A stretch of 64,000 nucleotides of DNA from Candidatus Pantoea bituminis (GCF_018842675.1 NZ_JAGTWO010000004.1:186001-250000), one strand, 5' to 3'; shown: positions 20,545 to 31,538, counted from the first letter of the stretch. A program made the numbers and translations. The notes: a model not told the origin generated them from the sequence alone.

Positions 20545-21632
20545 ATGGAGAAGATCACTGTTTCATTGGGGGAACGTAGTTACCCCATCACTATCGCCGC
20601 CGGACTGTTTAACGATCCGGCTTCTTTTGGCCGTTAAAGGCAGGCGATAATGTCATGCTGGTAACTAACCAGACATTGGCACCGCTCTACCTTGAGAAAC
20701 TGTCGACGCTGTTGACAGCGGCGGGCGTGAAAGTGGATCAGGTGATTTTACCCGACGGCGAGCAATACAAAACGCTCGCCGTGATGGATCAAGTCTTTAC
20801 AGCATTGCTGCAAAAACCGCATGGTCGCGACACCACGCTCATCGCCTTAGGCGGCGGCGTGATTGGCGATCTAACCGGTTTCGCCGCCGCCAGCTATCAA
20901 CGTGGCGTGCGCTTTATTCAGGTGCCGACCACCTTGCTGTCGCAGGTTGACTCCTCGGTAGGCGGCAAAACCGCTGTTAATCATCCGCTCGGCAAAAACA
21001 TGATCGGGGCATTTTATCAGCCCGCTTCGGTGGTGATTGATACCGACTGTTTGCACTCACTGCCGCCTCGTGAACTGGCGTCGGGTCTGGCGGAAGTCAT
21101 TAAGTACGGCATCATTCTTGATGGCGAATTTTTCACGTGGCTGGAGCGCAATCTTGACTTGCTGTTGACGCTGGATACGCAAGCTATGGCTTACTGTATT
21201 CGCCGCTGCTGTGAGTTAAAAGCAGAAGTCGTTGCGGCTGATGAACGTGAAAATGGTCAGCGTGCGCTGTTGAATCTGGGCCATACCTATGGCCACGCGA
21301 TTGAAGCGCACATGGGTTACGGCAACTGGCTACACGGCGAAGCGATTGCGGCAGGCATGGTGATGGCCGCACGTACTGCTGAACGTTTAGGTCAGTTCAA
21401 AACAGACGATGTCGATCGTGTTATCGCTTTACTGCAGCGCGCTGGTTTACCCGTGCACGGCCCAGAAGAGATGAAAGCGGAAGATTATTTGCCCCATATG
21501 ATGCGCGACAAGAAAGTGCTCGCCGGCGAATTGCGTCTGGTGTTGCCTTTGTCGATCGGCCGCTCTGAAGTGCGTAGTGGCGTGACACATGATAGGGTGC
21601 TGGCTGCAATTAACGATTGCCAGAAATCTTGA
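20545..21632 (+). CDS. aroB: 3-dehydroquinate synthase (frame broken by a 1-nt deletion)
   Basis: AroB cyclises DAHP to 3-dehydroquinate using NAD+ and a divalent metal. The true start is ATG at 20545 ([20 protein letters not shown]). The frame breaks at TTTT 20625-20628; one more T gives [25 protein letters not shown] and the rest of the enzyme, including [19 protein letters not shown], the substrate/metal residues in [13 protein letters not shown], and [23 protein letters not shown]. Restored length is 362 residues, identical to E. coli. It lies 38 bases after aroK. Confidence 0.96.
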
Positions 21633-21702
21633 TATTTAGCAGTTAAGCGGTAAAGCGGCGCGTAAAAGCGTAACGCGATAACCGCTTTACGGAGGAGGCA
21701 AA

Positions 21703-22725
21703 ATGGATGAGTTCAAACCGGAAGATGAGTTAAAACCTGACGCCAGTGACCGCCGTCCCTCGCGTCCACGCAAGTCGTCTTCTGCACCTAAAGTGCCGGT
21801 TTCCCGTCAACACATGATGATGGGTATCGGCATTTTGGTTTTGCTGCTGTTAGTGTTGGGCATTGGCTCGGCGTTAAACGGTTCAGACGAGAGCAAACCG
21901 GCGTCGACTGGAAACAATCCTGCATCTTCTGGCGGCTCTAACGCTACGGGTGACAGGAATATCGATCTTACCGAATCAACCTCCATGGCGGGCGGACAAA
22001 ACACGCCTGCGACCGAGGCACCCGCGGAAAACAGCGCGCCTGTGGCGGATAATGCCAGCAGCGCGCCACGTGATGTCTCCATGCCAGCGGTCTCCTCTAC
22101 ACCCACGCAAGCCGCACCGGTAGAAGCGCCTGCGAACCAGCAGCGTGTTACTTTGCCAGGCGATCTCAACAGTGCGCTGAGCAATCAGCAGCAGCAAGTT
22201 GATAATGCTACCCAGAGCGCTACCAGCTCTTTGCCAACGGCGCCTGCGACGGTAAGCGGTAACGCAAATAGTGGAACAGCAGCGCCTGCTATCCGTCCAG
22301 CACCGGTAAAAAACAGCACGCCAGCGCGTGCTCAGCAGCAGCAGCCGCACAGAACTGCTTCGAAACCTGCGACCAGCGAAAGCAAAACACACACCACGCC
22401 AGCGCGTCCAGTAACCAGCGGTTCGGGCACCAGCAGCACGGCAAATAGCGCGAGCAGCACATCGCTGCCGGGCGGCAATTACACCTTGCAGTTGAGCGGG
22501 GCATCGCGAGCTGACAGCCTAAATGCCTGGGCGAAAAAGCAGAATTTAAGCAGTTATCACGTATACAAAACTACCCGTAACGGTCAGTCGTGGTTCGTAC
22601 TGGTGAGTGGATCGTATGCGACACCAGCCGATGCCAAACGTGCCGTTGCCTCGCTGCCAGCCGGTGTGCGTGCGCAGAATCCATGGGTCAAACCGCTGAG
22701 CCAGGTTAAGAAAGAAGCCCAATAA
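21703..22725 (+). CDS. damX: Cell-division protein DamX (SPOR domain)
   Basis: DamX is an inner-membrane division protein that binds septal peptidoglycan. The 340-residue protein has a cytoplasmic N-terminus rich in charged residues, one membrane segment (MMMGIGILVLLLLVLGIGSAL, about residues 38-58), a long low-complexity Ala/Ser/Thr/Pro/Gln linker, and a C-terminal SPOR domain (GNYTLQLSGASRADSLNAWAKKQ ... GSYATPADAKRAVASLP). E. coli DamX is 428 residues; the difference is in the linker. It lies between aroB and dam as in E. coli, with GGAGG before the ATG. Confidence 0.95.
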   Translation: MDEFKPEDELKPDASDRRPSRPRKSSSAPKVPVSRQHMMMGIGILVLLLLVLGIGSALNGSDESKPASTGNNPASSGGSNATGDRNIDLTESTSMAGGQNTPATEAPAENSAPVADNASSAPRDVSMPAVSSTPTQAAPVEAPANQQRVTLPGDLNSALSNQQQQVDNATQSATSSLPTAPATVSGNANSGTAAPAIRPAPVKNSTPARAQQQQPHRTASKPATSESKTHTTPARPVTSGSGTSSTANSASSTSLPGGNYTLQLSGASRADSLNAWAKKQNLSSYHVYKTTRNGQSWFVLVSGSYATPADAKRAVASLPAGVRAQNPWVKPLSQVKKEAQ

Positions 22726-22732
22726 TAGATGT

Positions 22733-22757
22733 GGGGCCAGCGATGTTGGCCCCGTTT
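22733..22757 (+). terminator. Terminator after damX
   Basis: GGGGCCA and TGGCCCC form a 7-bp stem with a 7-base loop followed by GTTTT. It lies between damX and dam, so dam may rely on read-through or its own promoter. Confidence 0.75.
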
Positions 22758-22819
22758 TAAGCGCAGATCTGCTGTCGGTCCAGCCACAGCCTTACCATAA
22801 GATGTATTACCACGACAGC

Positions 22820-23632
22820 ATGAAGAAAAATCGCGCTTTCCTGAAATGGGCGGGAGGAAAATTTCCCTTAGTAGAAGAGATTCATCGCTACTTGCCGCAA
22901 GGCGACTGCCTGATTGAACCCTTTGTTGGTGCCGGATCGGTGTTTCTTAACACTGAATTTGATCGCTACATCCTTGCTGATATCAACAACGACTTAATCA
23001 ATCTCTACAACATTGTCAAAAACCGCACGGCAGAATTTATTCGTGATGCACAGCTGTTATTCACCCCAGAAGGGAACAGCGAAGTCTGTTATTACCTGCG
23101 CCGTACCGAATTTAATCTCAGCACTGACAGCTATCAGCGTGCGCTGCTGTTCCTCTATCTGAATCGCCACTGCTACAACGGTTTGTGCCGTTATAACCTG
23201 CGCGGCGAATTCAACGTGCCCTTTGGTCGTTATCGCAAACCCTACTTTCCTGAAGCGGAACTGTTATGGTTTGCCGAACGCTCACAGAAAGCGACATTTG
23301 TCTGTGAGTCATACGATGTTACCCTGACCAATGCCCTTAAAGGCTCCGTGGTGTATTGTGATCCACCGTATGCACCGCTCTCGACAACGGCTAATTTTAC
23401 GGCGTATCACACCAACAGTTTTAGCCTGCGTGAACAGCAGCATCTGGCGGAGTTGGCGGGCAAACTGGCGACTGAAAGCCAAATTCCTGTATTGATTTCC
23501 AATCACGATACTGCGCTAACGCGTTTGTGGTATCAGGATGCAGTGTTACATGTGGTTAAAGCCCGGCGTTCTATTAGCCGAAGCATAAGCGGTCGCACGA
23601 AGGTCGACGAACTGCTGGCGCTCTATAGCTAG
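22820..23632 (+). CDS. dam: DNA adenine methyltransferase Dam
   Basis: Dam methylates adenine in GATC and so governs mismatch repair, replication initiation and some gene switches. The 270-residue protein shows AdoMet-binding FVGAGS (motif I, 35-40) and catalytic DPPY at 181-184, the same position as in E. coli. ATG at 22820 (MKKNRAFLKWAGGK) is preferred to the in-frame ATG at 22802, since the family starts there. The C-terminus is slightly shorter than in E. coli (278). Confidence 0.97.
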   Translation: MKKNRAFLKWAGGKFPLVEEIHRYLPQGDCLIEPFVGAGSVFLNTEFDRYILADINNDLINLYNIVKNRTAEFIRDAQLLFTPEGNSEVCYYLRRTEFNLSTDSYQRALLFLYLNRHCYNGLCRYNLRGEFNVPFGRYRKPYFPEAELLWFAERSQKATFVCESYDVTLTNALKGSVVYCDPPYAPLSTTANFTAYHTNSFSLREQQHLAELAGKLATESQIPVLISNHDTALTRLWYQDAVLHVVKARRSISRSISGRTKVDELLALYS

Positions 23633-23698
23633 TCTGTTTCGTCCGCGACCAACGCATTACGCCAACCGTATGGTTGGCCACAACAGTGGGAGAATCGG

Positions 23699-24381
23699 AT
23701 GAAACAATATTTGCTGGCCCCTTCAATCCTTTCGGCGGATTTTGCCCGTCTGGGTGAAGATACCGCAAAAGCCCTGGCGGCTGGCGGCGACGTGGTTCAC
23801 TTCGACGTCATGGATAACCATTACGTTCCCAATCTGACCATGGGGCCGATGGTGCTAAAAGCGCTGCGCGACTATGGCATCACCGCACCTATCGATGTGC
23901 ATCTGATGGTGAAACCGGTCGATTCTCTGATCCCTGACTTTGCCAAAGCCGGCGCTACCTACATCACATTTCATCCGGAAGCCAGCGAGCACGTTGACCG
24001 TACGCTACAGATAATCAAAGAACATGGCTGTAAAGCGGGTCTGGTGTTTAATCCGGCAACGCCACTTAGCTATCTCGATTATGTAATGGATAAGCTAGAC
24101 ATCATTCTGTTGATGTCAGTGAATCCAGGCTTTGGTGGGCAATCCTTTATTCCTGGTACGCTAGACAAGCTGCGCGAAGCACGTAAACGCATCGACCAGA
24201 GCGGCTACAACATCCGCCTGGAAGTTGATGGTGGCGTAAAGATTGATAACATTGGACAAATCGCTGCGGCGGGTGCCGACATGTTTGTCGCGGGTTCTGC
24301 CATTTTTGGTCATCCCGATTACAAAAAGTGATTGATGACATGCGCAATGAACTGGAGAAAGCCAATGGCTCATTTCACTGA
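23699..24381 (+). CDS. rpe: Ribulose-phosphate 3-epimerase (C-terminus shifted by a 1-nt deletion)
   Basis: Rpe interconverts ribulose-5-phosphate and xylulose-5-phosphate in the pentose phosphate pathway. The TIM-barrel enzyme carries metal ligands in [12 protein letters not shown] and HLMV, and the phosphate-binding VDGGV and AGSAIFG. The frame ends early after PDYKK at 24331. One more A in the run 24323-24327 continues it as [19 protein letters not shown] to TGA at 24379-24381 (227 residues; E. coli 225). It then overlaps gph by 17 bases. Confidence 0.95.
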
Positions 24382-25042
24382 TATTCGTGCGCTGGCCTTT
24401 GATCTTGACGGCACTCTGGTGCACAGCGCGCCTGGTCTGGCGGATGCCATCGATCTTGCGCTGGCCGATTTAAAATTGCCTGCCGCAGGTATTGAGCGCG
24501 TATCAACCTGGATTGGTAATGGGGCCGACGTGATGATGTCGCGCGCGCTGACCTATGCGTTGGGCCGCGAGCCGCAACCCGATGAACAACGTGATGCGCG
24601 TGCGCTGTTTGACAAGCATTATGCTGACACGGTGGAAGCGGGCAGTACGCTGTTTCCACAAGTAAAAGCGACCCTGGAAGCGCTGCAAGCCAAAGGGATT
24701 CCGATGGCAATCGTGACTAACAAGCCAACGCCTTTTGTTGCGCCTTTGCTGGCATCCCTGGGTATTGCCGATGCGTTTCCGCTGGTGATTGGCGGTGATG
24801 ATGTGATTGTGAAAAAACCGCATCCCGCAGCCATTTTCCTGGTGCTGGGCAAATTCGGTGTACTTCCCGGACAATTGCTGTTTGTCGGCGATTCTCGCAA
24901 TGATATTCTCGCTGCCCAGGCGGCTGGCGTACCGAATATCGGCATGACGTTTGGCTACAACTATGGTGAACCCATTGCCACTAGCCAGCCCGATTTAACA
25001 CTCGACTCTTTCGAAGAACTTTTGCCCGCTATCGGGCTGTAA
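24365..25042 (+). CDS. gph: Phosphoglycolate phosphatase
   Basis: Gph removes phosphate from 2-phosphoglycolate, a by-product of DNA 3'-phosphoglycolate repair. The 225-residue HAD enzyme has motif [14 protein letters not shown], motif [15 protein letters not shown], and motif [15 protein letters not shown] ... [15 protein letters not shown] at 24365 ([16 protein letters not shown]) is the family-like start; a longer upstream start would run through the rpe tail. It sits between rpe and trpS, as in E. coli. Confidence 0.95.
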   Translation: MAHFTDIRALAFDLDGTLVHSAPGLADAIDLALADLKLPAAGIERVSTWIGNGADVMMSRALTYALGREPQPDEQRDARALFDKHYADTVEAGSTLFPQVKATLEALQAKGIPMAIVTNKPTPFVAPLLASLGIADAFPLVIGGDDVIVKKPHPAAIFLVLGKFGVLPGQLLFVGDSRNDILAAQAAGVPNIGMTFGYNYGEPIATSQPDLTLDSFEELLPAIGL

Positions 25043-25058
25043 TTATCAGGACATAAGC

Positions 25059-26063
25059 ATGAGCAAACCCATTGTTTTCAGCGGCGCACAGCCGTCCGGC
25101 GAACTGACCATTGGCAACTATATGGGTGCGCTGCGTCAGTGGGTGCAGATGCAGGATGATTTCCACTGCATTTACTGCATCGTCGATCTGCACGCCATCA
25201 CCGTTCGTCAGGATCCTACAGCGCTGCGTAAAGCCACGCTGGATACGCTGGCGCTTTATCTCGCCTGCGGTATTGATCCTGAGAAAAGCACCATTTTTGT
25301 TCAGTCGCATGTGCCAGAACACACTCAGCTGAGCTGGATCCTGAACTGCTATGCCTACTTCGGCGAACTCAGCCGTATGACGCAGTTCAAAGATAAATCG
25401 GCGCGCTACGAAGAAAACATCAATGCGGGCTTGTTCGATTATCCGGTGTTGATGGCAGCAGACATTCTGCTTTATCAAACTAATCAGGTGCCAGTAGGCG
25501 AAGATCAGAAACAGCATCTTGAGCTGAGCCGCGACATCGCGAGCCGCTTTAACGCGCTGTATGGTGATATCTTCAAAGTGCCTGAGCCGTTTATTCCAAA
25601 ATCGGGCGCGCGCGTTATGTCGCTGCTTGAGCCGACCAAGAAAATGTCCAAGTCTGACGAAAACCGTAACAACGTTATCGGTCTGCTGGAAGATCCTAAG
25701 TCGGTGGTGAAAAAGATCAAACGTGCAATGACCGACTCAGCAGAACCGCCAGTGGTGCGTTATGACATTAAAGAGAAAGCGGGCGTTTCTAACCTGCTGG
25801 ATATCTTGTCCGGCGTCACCGGCAAAACCATCGCCGAGCTGGAACAAGAGTTCGAAGGCAAAATGTATGGCCATCTGAAAGGCGCGGTTGCTGATGCGGT
25901 TTCTGGCATGCTTACAGAGTTGCAGGAGCGTTATAACCATTTCCGTAATGATGAAGCGCTGCTTGAACAGATCATGCGTGATGGCGCGAGCAAAGCGCGC
26001 GCGCAGGCACAAGAGACATTGAAAAAGGTGTATCAGGCTGTGGGGTTTGTTGCGCAGCCATAA
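25059..26063 (+). CDS. trpS: Tryptophanyl-tRNA synthetase
   Basis: TrpS charges tRNA-Trp. The 334-residue class I synthetase holds the HIGH-equivalent PSGELTIGN (residues 11-19) and the KMSKS loop ([12 protein letters not shown]). Length equals E. coli. It ends the aroK-trpS cluster and is followed by a strong terminator. Confidence 0.98.
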   Translation: MSKPIVFSGAQPSGELTIGNYMGALRQWVQMQDDFHCIYCIVDLHAITVRQDPTALRKATLDTLALYLACGIDPEKSTIFVQSHVPEHTQLSWILNCYAYFGELSRMTQFKDKSARYEENINAGLFDYPVLMAADILLYQTNQVPVGEDQKQHLELSRDIASRFNALYGDIFKVPEPFIPKSGARVMSLLEPTKKMSKSDENRNNVIGLLEDPKSVVKKIKRAMTDSAEPPVVRYDIKEKAGVSNLLDILSGVTGKTIAELEQEFEGKMYGHLKGAVADAVSGMLTELQERYNHFRNDEALLEQIMRDGASKARAQAQETLKKVYQAVGFVAQP

Positions 26064-26083
26064 GCGTTCATCGGTAAAAACAG

Positions 26084-26116
26084 AAACGGCGGGCTGAAAT
26101 AGCCCGCCGTTTTTAT
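26084..26116 (+). terminator. Terminator of trpS
   Basis: AAACGGCGGGCT and AGCCCGCCGTTTTT form a long stem with a 5-base loop (GAAAT) and a T tract. It closes the aroK-trpS cluster and faces the cysG end on the other strand. Confidence 0.85.
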
Positions 26117-26206
26117 TTATTCCGATTTTATTCGATACAGCGAAAACTCAGCACTCTGCCAGAACAGGCGCGCATCATCCTCTTTCTTTACAGCATTTTG
26201 TCGTGC

Positions 26207-27570
26207 TTAAAACCAACGCAATGTTTCGCGTAAACTCACTACGCTGCCCACAATAATCAGGCTCGGGCTGATCACCTGCTGCGACAGTTCACCCAACTGT
26301 GCCAGCGTGCCGGTCACAACGCGTTGGCGAGCACTGGTGCCGTTTTCCACCAAGGCAACAGGCATATCGGCGCGCATTCCGTGCGTTAACAATTGCCGCT
26401 GAATTTCCGGGGCTTGCACCAGCCCCATGTAAAACACCAGCGTCTGTTGCTCGGCAGCCAGTTTTTGCCAGCCGAGTTTGCCCTCTTTTTGTAGATGTCC
26501 AGTGACCAGCCGTACGCTTTGCGCATGATCGCGATGGGTAAGTGGAATGCCGCTATACGCTGCGCAGCCTGACGCAGCCGTGATACCAGGCACCACGCTA
26601 AACGGGATCTTATGTTGCGCCAGTACTTCCAACTCTTCACCGCCTCGACCAAAGATAAACGGATCGCCGCCTTTTAATCGCACCACGCGTTTACCGCGCT
26701 GCGCCTGCTCCAACAGCAGCTGATTGATCTGATCCTGTGGAACGCAGTGATATCCGGCGCGCTTACCCACGAATACCCGCTCAGCGTCACGGCGTACCAG
26801 ATTGAGAATGTCGTCTGATACCAGCCGATCATAAACAATGACATCGGCCTGCTGAATCTGTTGCAAACCTTTCAGCGTTAACAATCCCGCATCGCCCGGT
26901 CCGGCACCGACCAAAGCGACTTCACCTAGCGCTTCGGGCGCGGCATTGAATAACGTTTCCGTTATTTGTTGAGCGCGCGGGTTGTCGCCATTCGCCAGGG
27001 TTTGCGCCAGACGATCGCTATTGAAAAAGCGCTCCCAAAAATGGCGGCGCTGACCCATTGAATGAAATTCTGTTTTTACTCGAACGCGTAGTTTACCGGC
27101 GAACTGCGCAAGTTGACCAAGGTGCTGAGGCAGCATCGCTTCGAGTTTTTCGCGCAACAAGCGAGCCAACACCGGGGCAGATCCACCCGACGACACCGCA
27201 ACCATCAGCGGTGAGCGATCAATAATTGATGGCATGATGGCGCTGGCCTGTTCGGGGGCATCGACCAGATTGCAGAAAATTTGTTGGGCTTCAGCGGTAT
27301 CTGCCACCTGCTGATTGATGTTGTTGTCATTAGTCGCTGCGACAACCAGCCAGCAATTTTTTAACCAGCGGGGATCAAAATGGCCATCCAGTAAAGTCAG
27401 CTCTCCCTGTTGCGCCCAATGTTGGAAAGCCGGAGAGAAATCCAGCGCGCCGACATACAGGTCTGCGCCCGCTGCCAGCAGCAAACGCGCTTTGCGTTCT
27501 GCGACATCACCGCCGCCCACCAGTAAACAACGTTTACCTTGTAGACGACAAAACAGGGGAAATACTCCAT
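26207..27570 (-). CDS. cysG: Siroheme synthase CysG (frame broken by a 1-nt deletion near the start)
   Basis: CysG makes siroheme, the cofactor of nitrite and sulfite reductases. The N-terminal half is the NAD-dependent precorrin-2 dehydrogenase/ferrochelatase ([36 protein letters not shown]); the C-terminal half is uroporphyrinogen III methyltransferase ([40 protein letters not shown]). The start is ATG at 27570 with AGGAG upstream: [15 protein letters not shown] after adding one base in the GGGG at 27556-27559. Without it the frame extends upstream into non-homologous sequence. Restored length is 454 residues (E. coli 457). Confidence 0.95.
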
Positions 27571-27581
27571 GAAAACTCCTG

Positions 27582-27606
27582 AAAAAAGCCCGCGTTAAGC
27601 GGGCTG
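27582..27606 (-). terminator. Hairpin terminator between nirC and cysG
   Basis: On the minus strand AGCCCGC and GCGGGCT form a stem of 7 pairs with a short loop, followed by a run of six T. It ends transcription of nirBDC partially or fully before cysG, whose ribosome-binding site follows directly. Confidence 0.75.
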
Positions 27607-27617
27607 AAATAGGGGGA

Positions 27618-28421
27618 TTAAGCTGTTTTAACCGATCCGACTGAAAGATCAGGTTGTGGGCGCTGTGCACGCGGTGTGGCATACCAGTAACCGAGCCCCA
27701 TAAACACCATGCCGGAAAGCATGTTACCCAACGTCACCCAAAGCAGATTGTGGCCGATGCCGCCCAATGTCAGGCTCTCATTATGCTGACCGAACCAGGA
27801 GAGTGCAAAAACCGTCATGTTAGCCACGGAGTGCTCGAAACCGGAAGCAATAAACGCCAGCAGGCACCACCAAATCGCAATCATTTTCGCTGCGCCTTCA
27901 GTACGCAATGCCATCCAAATCGCCAGGCAAACTAACCAGTTACAGAGTGCGCCTTTGAAGAACAGGGCCATGGCGGGTTGGGCAGTTTTCGCCAGTGCAG
28001 CCGCGTGGATAAGCGAATTAGCATTAGGCAGCAGCGGGCCAGCGGCAAAGTAGTAAATCAGGGCAACCGCAACGGAGCCGACTAAATTACCCAACCAGGT
28101 TTGCGGCAAAACACACCACAACTGGCCTTGCGAGATGCTGCCTGCTTTAACACCGATCGTCAGGAACATCGTATGGCCGGTGAAAAGTTCCGAACCCGCA
28201 ACGATCACCAGCGTCAGCGCGATGCCAAAAGTGGCGCCCATCACCAACGGCCGCAGGGCAGGATCGACAAGATTACCCAGCGTGAAGATAAAAATGATCG
28301 CTAAACCGACGTAAGCACCCGCCATCGCCGAGCTAATCCAGAAAGCCAGCGGGCTCTCCTGCGCAGTACGGACAATACGCGCCGCGTTGGCCGCGCTTTT
28401 ATTCAGTGTGTCAGTAAACAT
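27618..28421 (-). CDS. nirC: Nitrite transporter NirC
   Basis: NirC is a pentameric inner-membrane channel of the formate/nitrite transporter family. The 267-residue protein has six hydrophobic segments and family motifs near [23 protein letters not shown] and [17 protein letters not shown]. It sits between nirD and cysG as in E. coli, supplying nitrite to NirBD. Confidence 0.96.
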   Translation of the reverse strand: MFTDTLNKSAANAARIVRTAQESPLAFWISSAMAGAYVGLAIIFIFTLGNLVDPALRPLVMGATFGIALTLVIVAGSELFTGHTMFLTIGVKAGSISQGQLWCVLPQTWLGNLVGSVAVALIYYFAAGPLLPNANSLIHAAALAKTAQPAMALFFKGALCNWLVCLAIWMALRTEGAAKMIAIWWCLLAFIASGFEHSVANMTVFALSWFGQHNESLTLGGIGHNLLWVTLGNMLSGMVFMGLGYWYATPRAQRPQPDLSVGSVKTA

Positions 28422-28444
28422 GGTGTTGTCTCATAAAGTGAAAT

Positions 28445-28771
28445 TCAGGCGCAAACTTCGACCTGGCCCGCGCTAACGCGCACCGGATACGCAGCGACCG
28501 AGCGTGCTTCATCTTCCATACAGTGGCCATCATAGAGGCGAAATCGCTGCTTTTTTAGCGGACTCGCCACCCACAATGCATCCTGATGCTCGGCGATAAT
28601 GCCGCGCGACAGCACGCTGGCATCGGCAAAAGGATCGATATTGCTGATGGCAAACAGCTGCTCATCATCACGTGGACGGAAAATGGCAATCTGCTGACCA
28701 TTGACCAACGCACAGACGCCGGTCGCGGGTAAGATTTGTGTCAACTGACACACGACAGTCCACTGGTTCAT
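28445..28771 (-). CDS. nirD: Nitrite reductase small subunit NirD
   Basis: NirD is the 108-residue Rieske-fold subunit of the cytoplasmic NADH-dependent nitrite reductase; like E. coli NirD it lacks the Rieske cysteine/histidine cluster ligands. Its ATG overlaps the nirB stop (ATGA), indicating translational coupling. Confidence 0.96.
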   Translation of the reverse strand: MNQWTVVCQLTQILPATGVCALVNGQQIAIFRPRDDEQLFAISNIDPFADASVLSRGIIAEHQDALWVASPLKKQRFRLYDGHCMEDEARSVAAYPVRVSAGQVEVCA

Positions 28772-31307
28772 GCTTCACTCTCCTCAATTAGCGTGACGGC
28801 AATACGTTCAGATGGGCGCGCCGGGCGATGTTGATCGCGTTCAGTCACGATTTGTACATTGGGATCGCGTTGCGGCGAATTGATAAAGTGGGCGAAGCGC
28901 GCCTGGCTTTGTTGATCCTGTAGCGTGGCGGTCCATTCACAACTCACGCTGCCGCGCAGGCGATTCAATTCACTTTCCAGCTGCGCATTGATGCCTAATT
29001 TGTCGTCAACGATCACGCTGCGCAGATACTCAACGCCGCCTTCCAGACTCTCTAGCCACAACGACGTGCGTTGAAGGCGATCGCCGGTACGGATGTAAAA
29101 CATCATGAAACGATCGAGGTAGGTCACTAAGGTGGCTTGATCGAGATCGGCTGCCAGCAGATCTGCATGGCGGGGTTTCATGCCGCCATTGCCGCAGATA
29201 TAGAGATTCCAGCCTTTCTCAGTCGCAATCACGCCGACATCTTTGCCTTGAGCTTCAGCACATTCACGGGTACAACCCGACACGCCAAATTTCATTTTGT
29301 GAGGCGTACGAATACCTTTGTAACGATTTTCCAGCATCACGCCAAAGCCCAAGCTGTCGCCGACGCCAAAGCGGCACCAGGTGCTGCCAATGCAGGTTTT
29401 CGCCATGCGCAATGCTTTCGCATAGGCGTGACCGGTTTCAAAGCCCGCAGCAACCAGCTTGGACCAAATCGCTGGAAGATCATCTTTCTGGGCACCAAAC
29501 AGGCCAATACGTTGTGAACCGGTGATTTTGGTGTAGAGGTTGTACTGCTGTGCGACTTCGCCAATCACTTGCAGACCTTGCGGGGTGATTTCGCCGCCCG
29601 GTGAACGCGGGATCACTGAATAAGTGCCGTCTTTCTGAATATTGCCAAGGAAAACATCATTGCTGTCCTGCAACGGCGTATGTTGCGGTTTCAGGACATA
29701 ATCATTCCAGCAAGAAGCCAGCAGCGATCCCACCGTGGGTTTACACACTTCGCAGCCGTAACCCTGACCATATTTAGCCAACAGCGCATCAAAGCTTTTA
29801 ATTTCGTCTACCCGAATCAGGTGATACAACTCCTGGCGCGAATAAGGGAAGTGGGCGCAAAGATGATTATTCACTTCAATGCCCTGACGGCTAAGCTCGC
29901 TGTTAAGCACCTGCGTAATCAGCGGTATGCAGCCGCCACATCCGGTGCCGGCACGGGTTTCCCCTTTAACGCCGCCACGGTGTGACATCCGCCTTTTACT
30001 GCTGTGATGATGTCGCCTTTAGTGACGTCAAAACAGGAACAAATCTGCGCGCTGTCAGGCAGCGCATCCACGCCAATTGACGGCTTTTCGCCGCTGCCGG
30101 TCGGAAGAATCAACGCTTCAGGATTGCCAGGTAAAGGAATCGCATTCAGGACCAGTTGCAGTAGATTGCCATAATCGCTGGTATCACCGACCAGCACTGC
30201 GCCAAGCAGCGTTTTCTGATCTTCGCTGAGGATCAGGCGCTTGTAGATAGATTTGCTTTCATCCAGCCAGACAACACTTTTCGCGCCCGGCGTGTTGCCA
30301 CGAGCATCGCCAATGCCGCCGACATCTACGCCCAGCAGTTTTAATTTGGCGCTCATGTCCGCGCCAGAAAAAGCGTTATCACGGCCCAATAGCGTATCGC
30401 AGGCGACCTGGGCCATTTTATAGCCCGGCGCAACCAGGCCAAATACACGATCTTGCCAGGCGGCGCATTCACCGATGGCGTAAATGGTGGGATCGCTGGT
30501 TTGGCAGCGGTTATTAATGGCAATGCCACCGCGCGTACCGATTGAAAGTCCGCACTGCTTCGCCAGTTTGTCCTGCGGACGAATACCGGTTGAGAAGACA
30601 ATAAAATCGACCTGCAACTCGCTGCCATCCGCAAACTGCAGCGTTTTGCCGCCTTTGTCATGATGAAGAATCTGTTGGGTATTTTTGCCGGTATGTACCT
30701 GCACGCCCATCTCTTCAATCTTGCGACGCAGCTGTTCGCCGCCCTGTTTGTCGAGCTGTTCCGCCATTAAGACGGGCGCAAACTCAATAACGTGCGTCTC
30801 GATACCCAGATTTTTCAGCGCACCTGCGGCTTCTAAACCCAGTAATCCACCGCCAATCACCGCGCCACGTTTGCTGCGACGTGAACAGGCTTCGATAGCG
30901 TTGAGATCTTCAATCGTGCGATAAACAAAGCAGTTGCTGCCCTCGGCCCCTTTGATGGGCGGAATCCAGGGATAAGAACCGGTGGCAAAAATCAGCGTAT
31001 CGTAATGAACGGCGCGACCGGTGTTGGAGTGAATCAGCTTCTCTTCCCGGTTGAGGGTAATGGCGCGTTCACCAAGCAGCAGCTTGACCTGATGTTTTTC
31101 GTAAAAGCCTTCGCGAACCAGGGAAAGTTCTTCGGCGGTGTGGTGGGAGAAGTATGCAGAAAGGTGAACGCGATCATAGGCGACGCGGGGTTCTTCACAA
31201 AAAACGGTCAACGAAAACTGGCCAGGATCAGCTTTGTCGATCAGCTCTTCTATGAAGCGGTGGCCGACCATGCCGTTACCAATAATGACGACATTGTGCT
31301 TGCTCAT
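28768..31307 (-). CDS. nirB: Nitrite reductase large subunit NirB (frame broken by a 1-nt deletion)
   Basis: NirB reduces nitrite to ammonium in the cytoplasm with NADH. The N-terminal half (MSKHNVVIIGNGMVGHRFIEEL) binds FAD and NAD(P)H (GAVIGGGLLGLEAAGAL), followed by a BFD-like [2Fe-2S] domain (ICSCFDVTKG ... TGCGGC) and the siroheme/[4Fe-4S] domain (TCIGSTWCRFG, GVSGCTRECAEAQGKDVG). The frame breaks within the C run 29961-29964 (plus strand); one more base joins CHTVAALK to GETRAGTGCGGCIPL. Restored length is 846 residues (E. coli 847). An FNR site lies upstream. Confidence 0.97.
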
Positions 31308-31356
31308 TGTTGCCTCAAATTTGCGATATCTGCGGCTACAATAGCGCGACGTTTTT

Positions 31357-31386
31357 AGCCCTTATTGATGTATATCAATAAGGGCT
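31357..31386. promoter_or_regulatory. FNR site inside a 30-bp palindrome, nirB promoter
   Basis: TTGATGTATATCAA at 31365-31378 is a perfect match to the FNR consensus TTGAT-N4-ATCAA. The symmetry extends outward on both sides (AGCCCTTA left, TAAGGGCT right), giving 14 of 15 pairs over 30 bp. A -10-like TATTGT on the minus strand (31338-31343) lies at the distance expected for a class II promoter with FNR at -41.5, so the start would be near 31330, 23 bases before the nirB ATG. Anaerobic activation of nirBDC is therefore expected. Confidence 0.85.
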
Positions 31387-31418
31387 TTATATACCTATTT
31401 AGAGTTATATGGCTGATT

Positions 31419-31448
31419 TTGAAAGAGTTTATCTAACCCGCTTATATT
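31419..31448 (+). promoter_or_regulatory. Putative codA promoter
   Basis: TTGAAA (31419-31424) and TATATT (31443-31448) are spaced 18 bases apart and face codA, 91 bases upstream of its start. The FNR palindrome centre lies about 50-60 bases upstream of the -35, so the regulator could affect both directions. Confidence 0.45.
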
Positions 31449-31538
31449 GCTGAAAAAAGCGTTATCTGGCTCGCTCTCATCATGAAGCTGAATCGTGCTA
31501 GCTTTAAGCGAATACGTCTGAATGGAGAACGCATCGCT

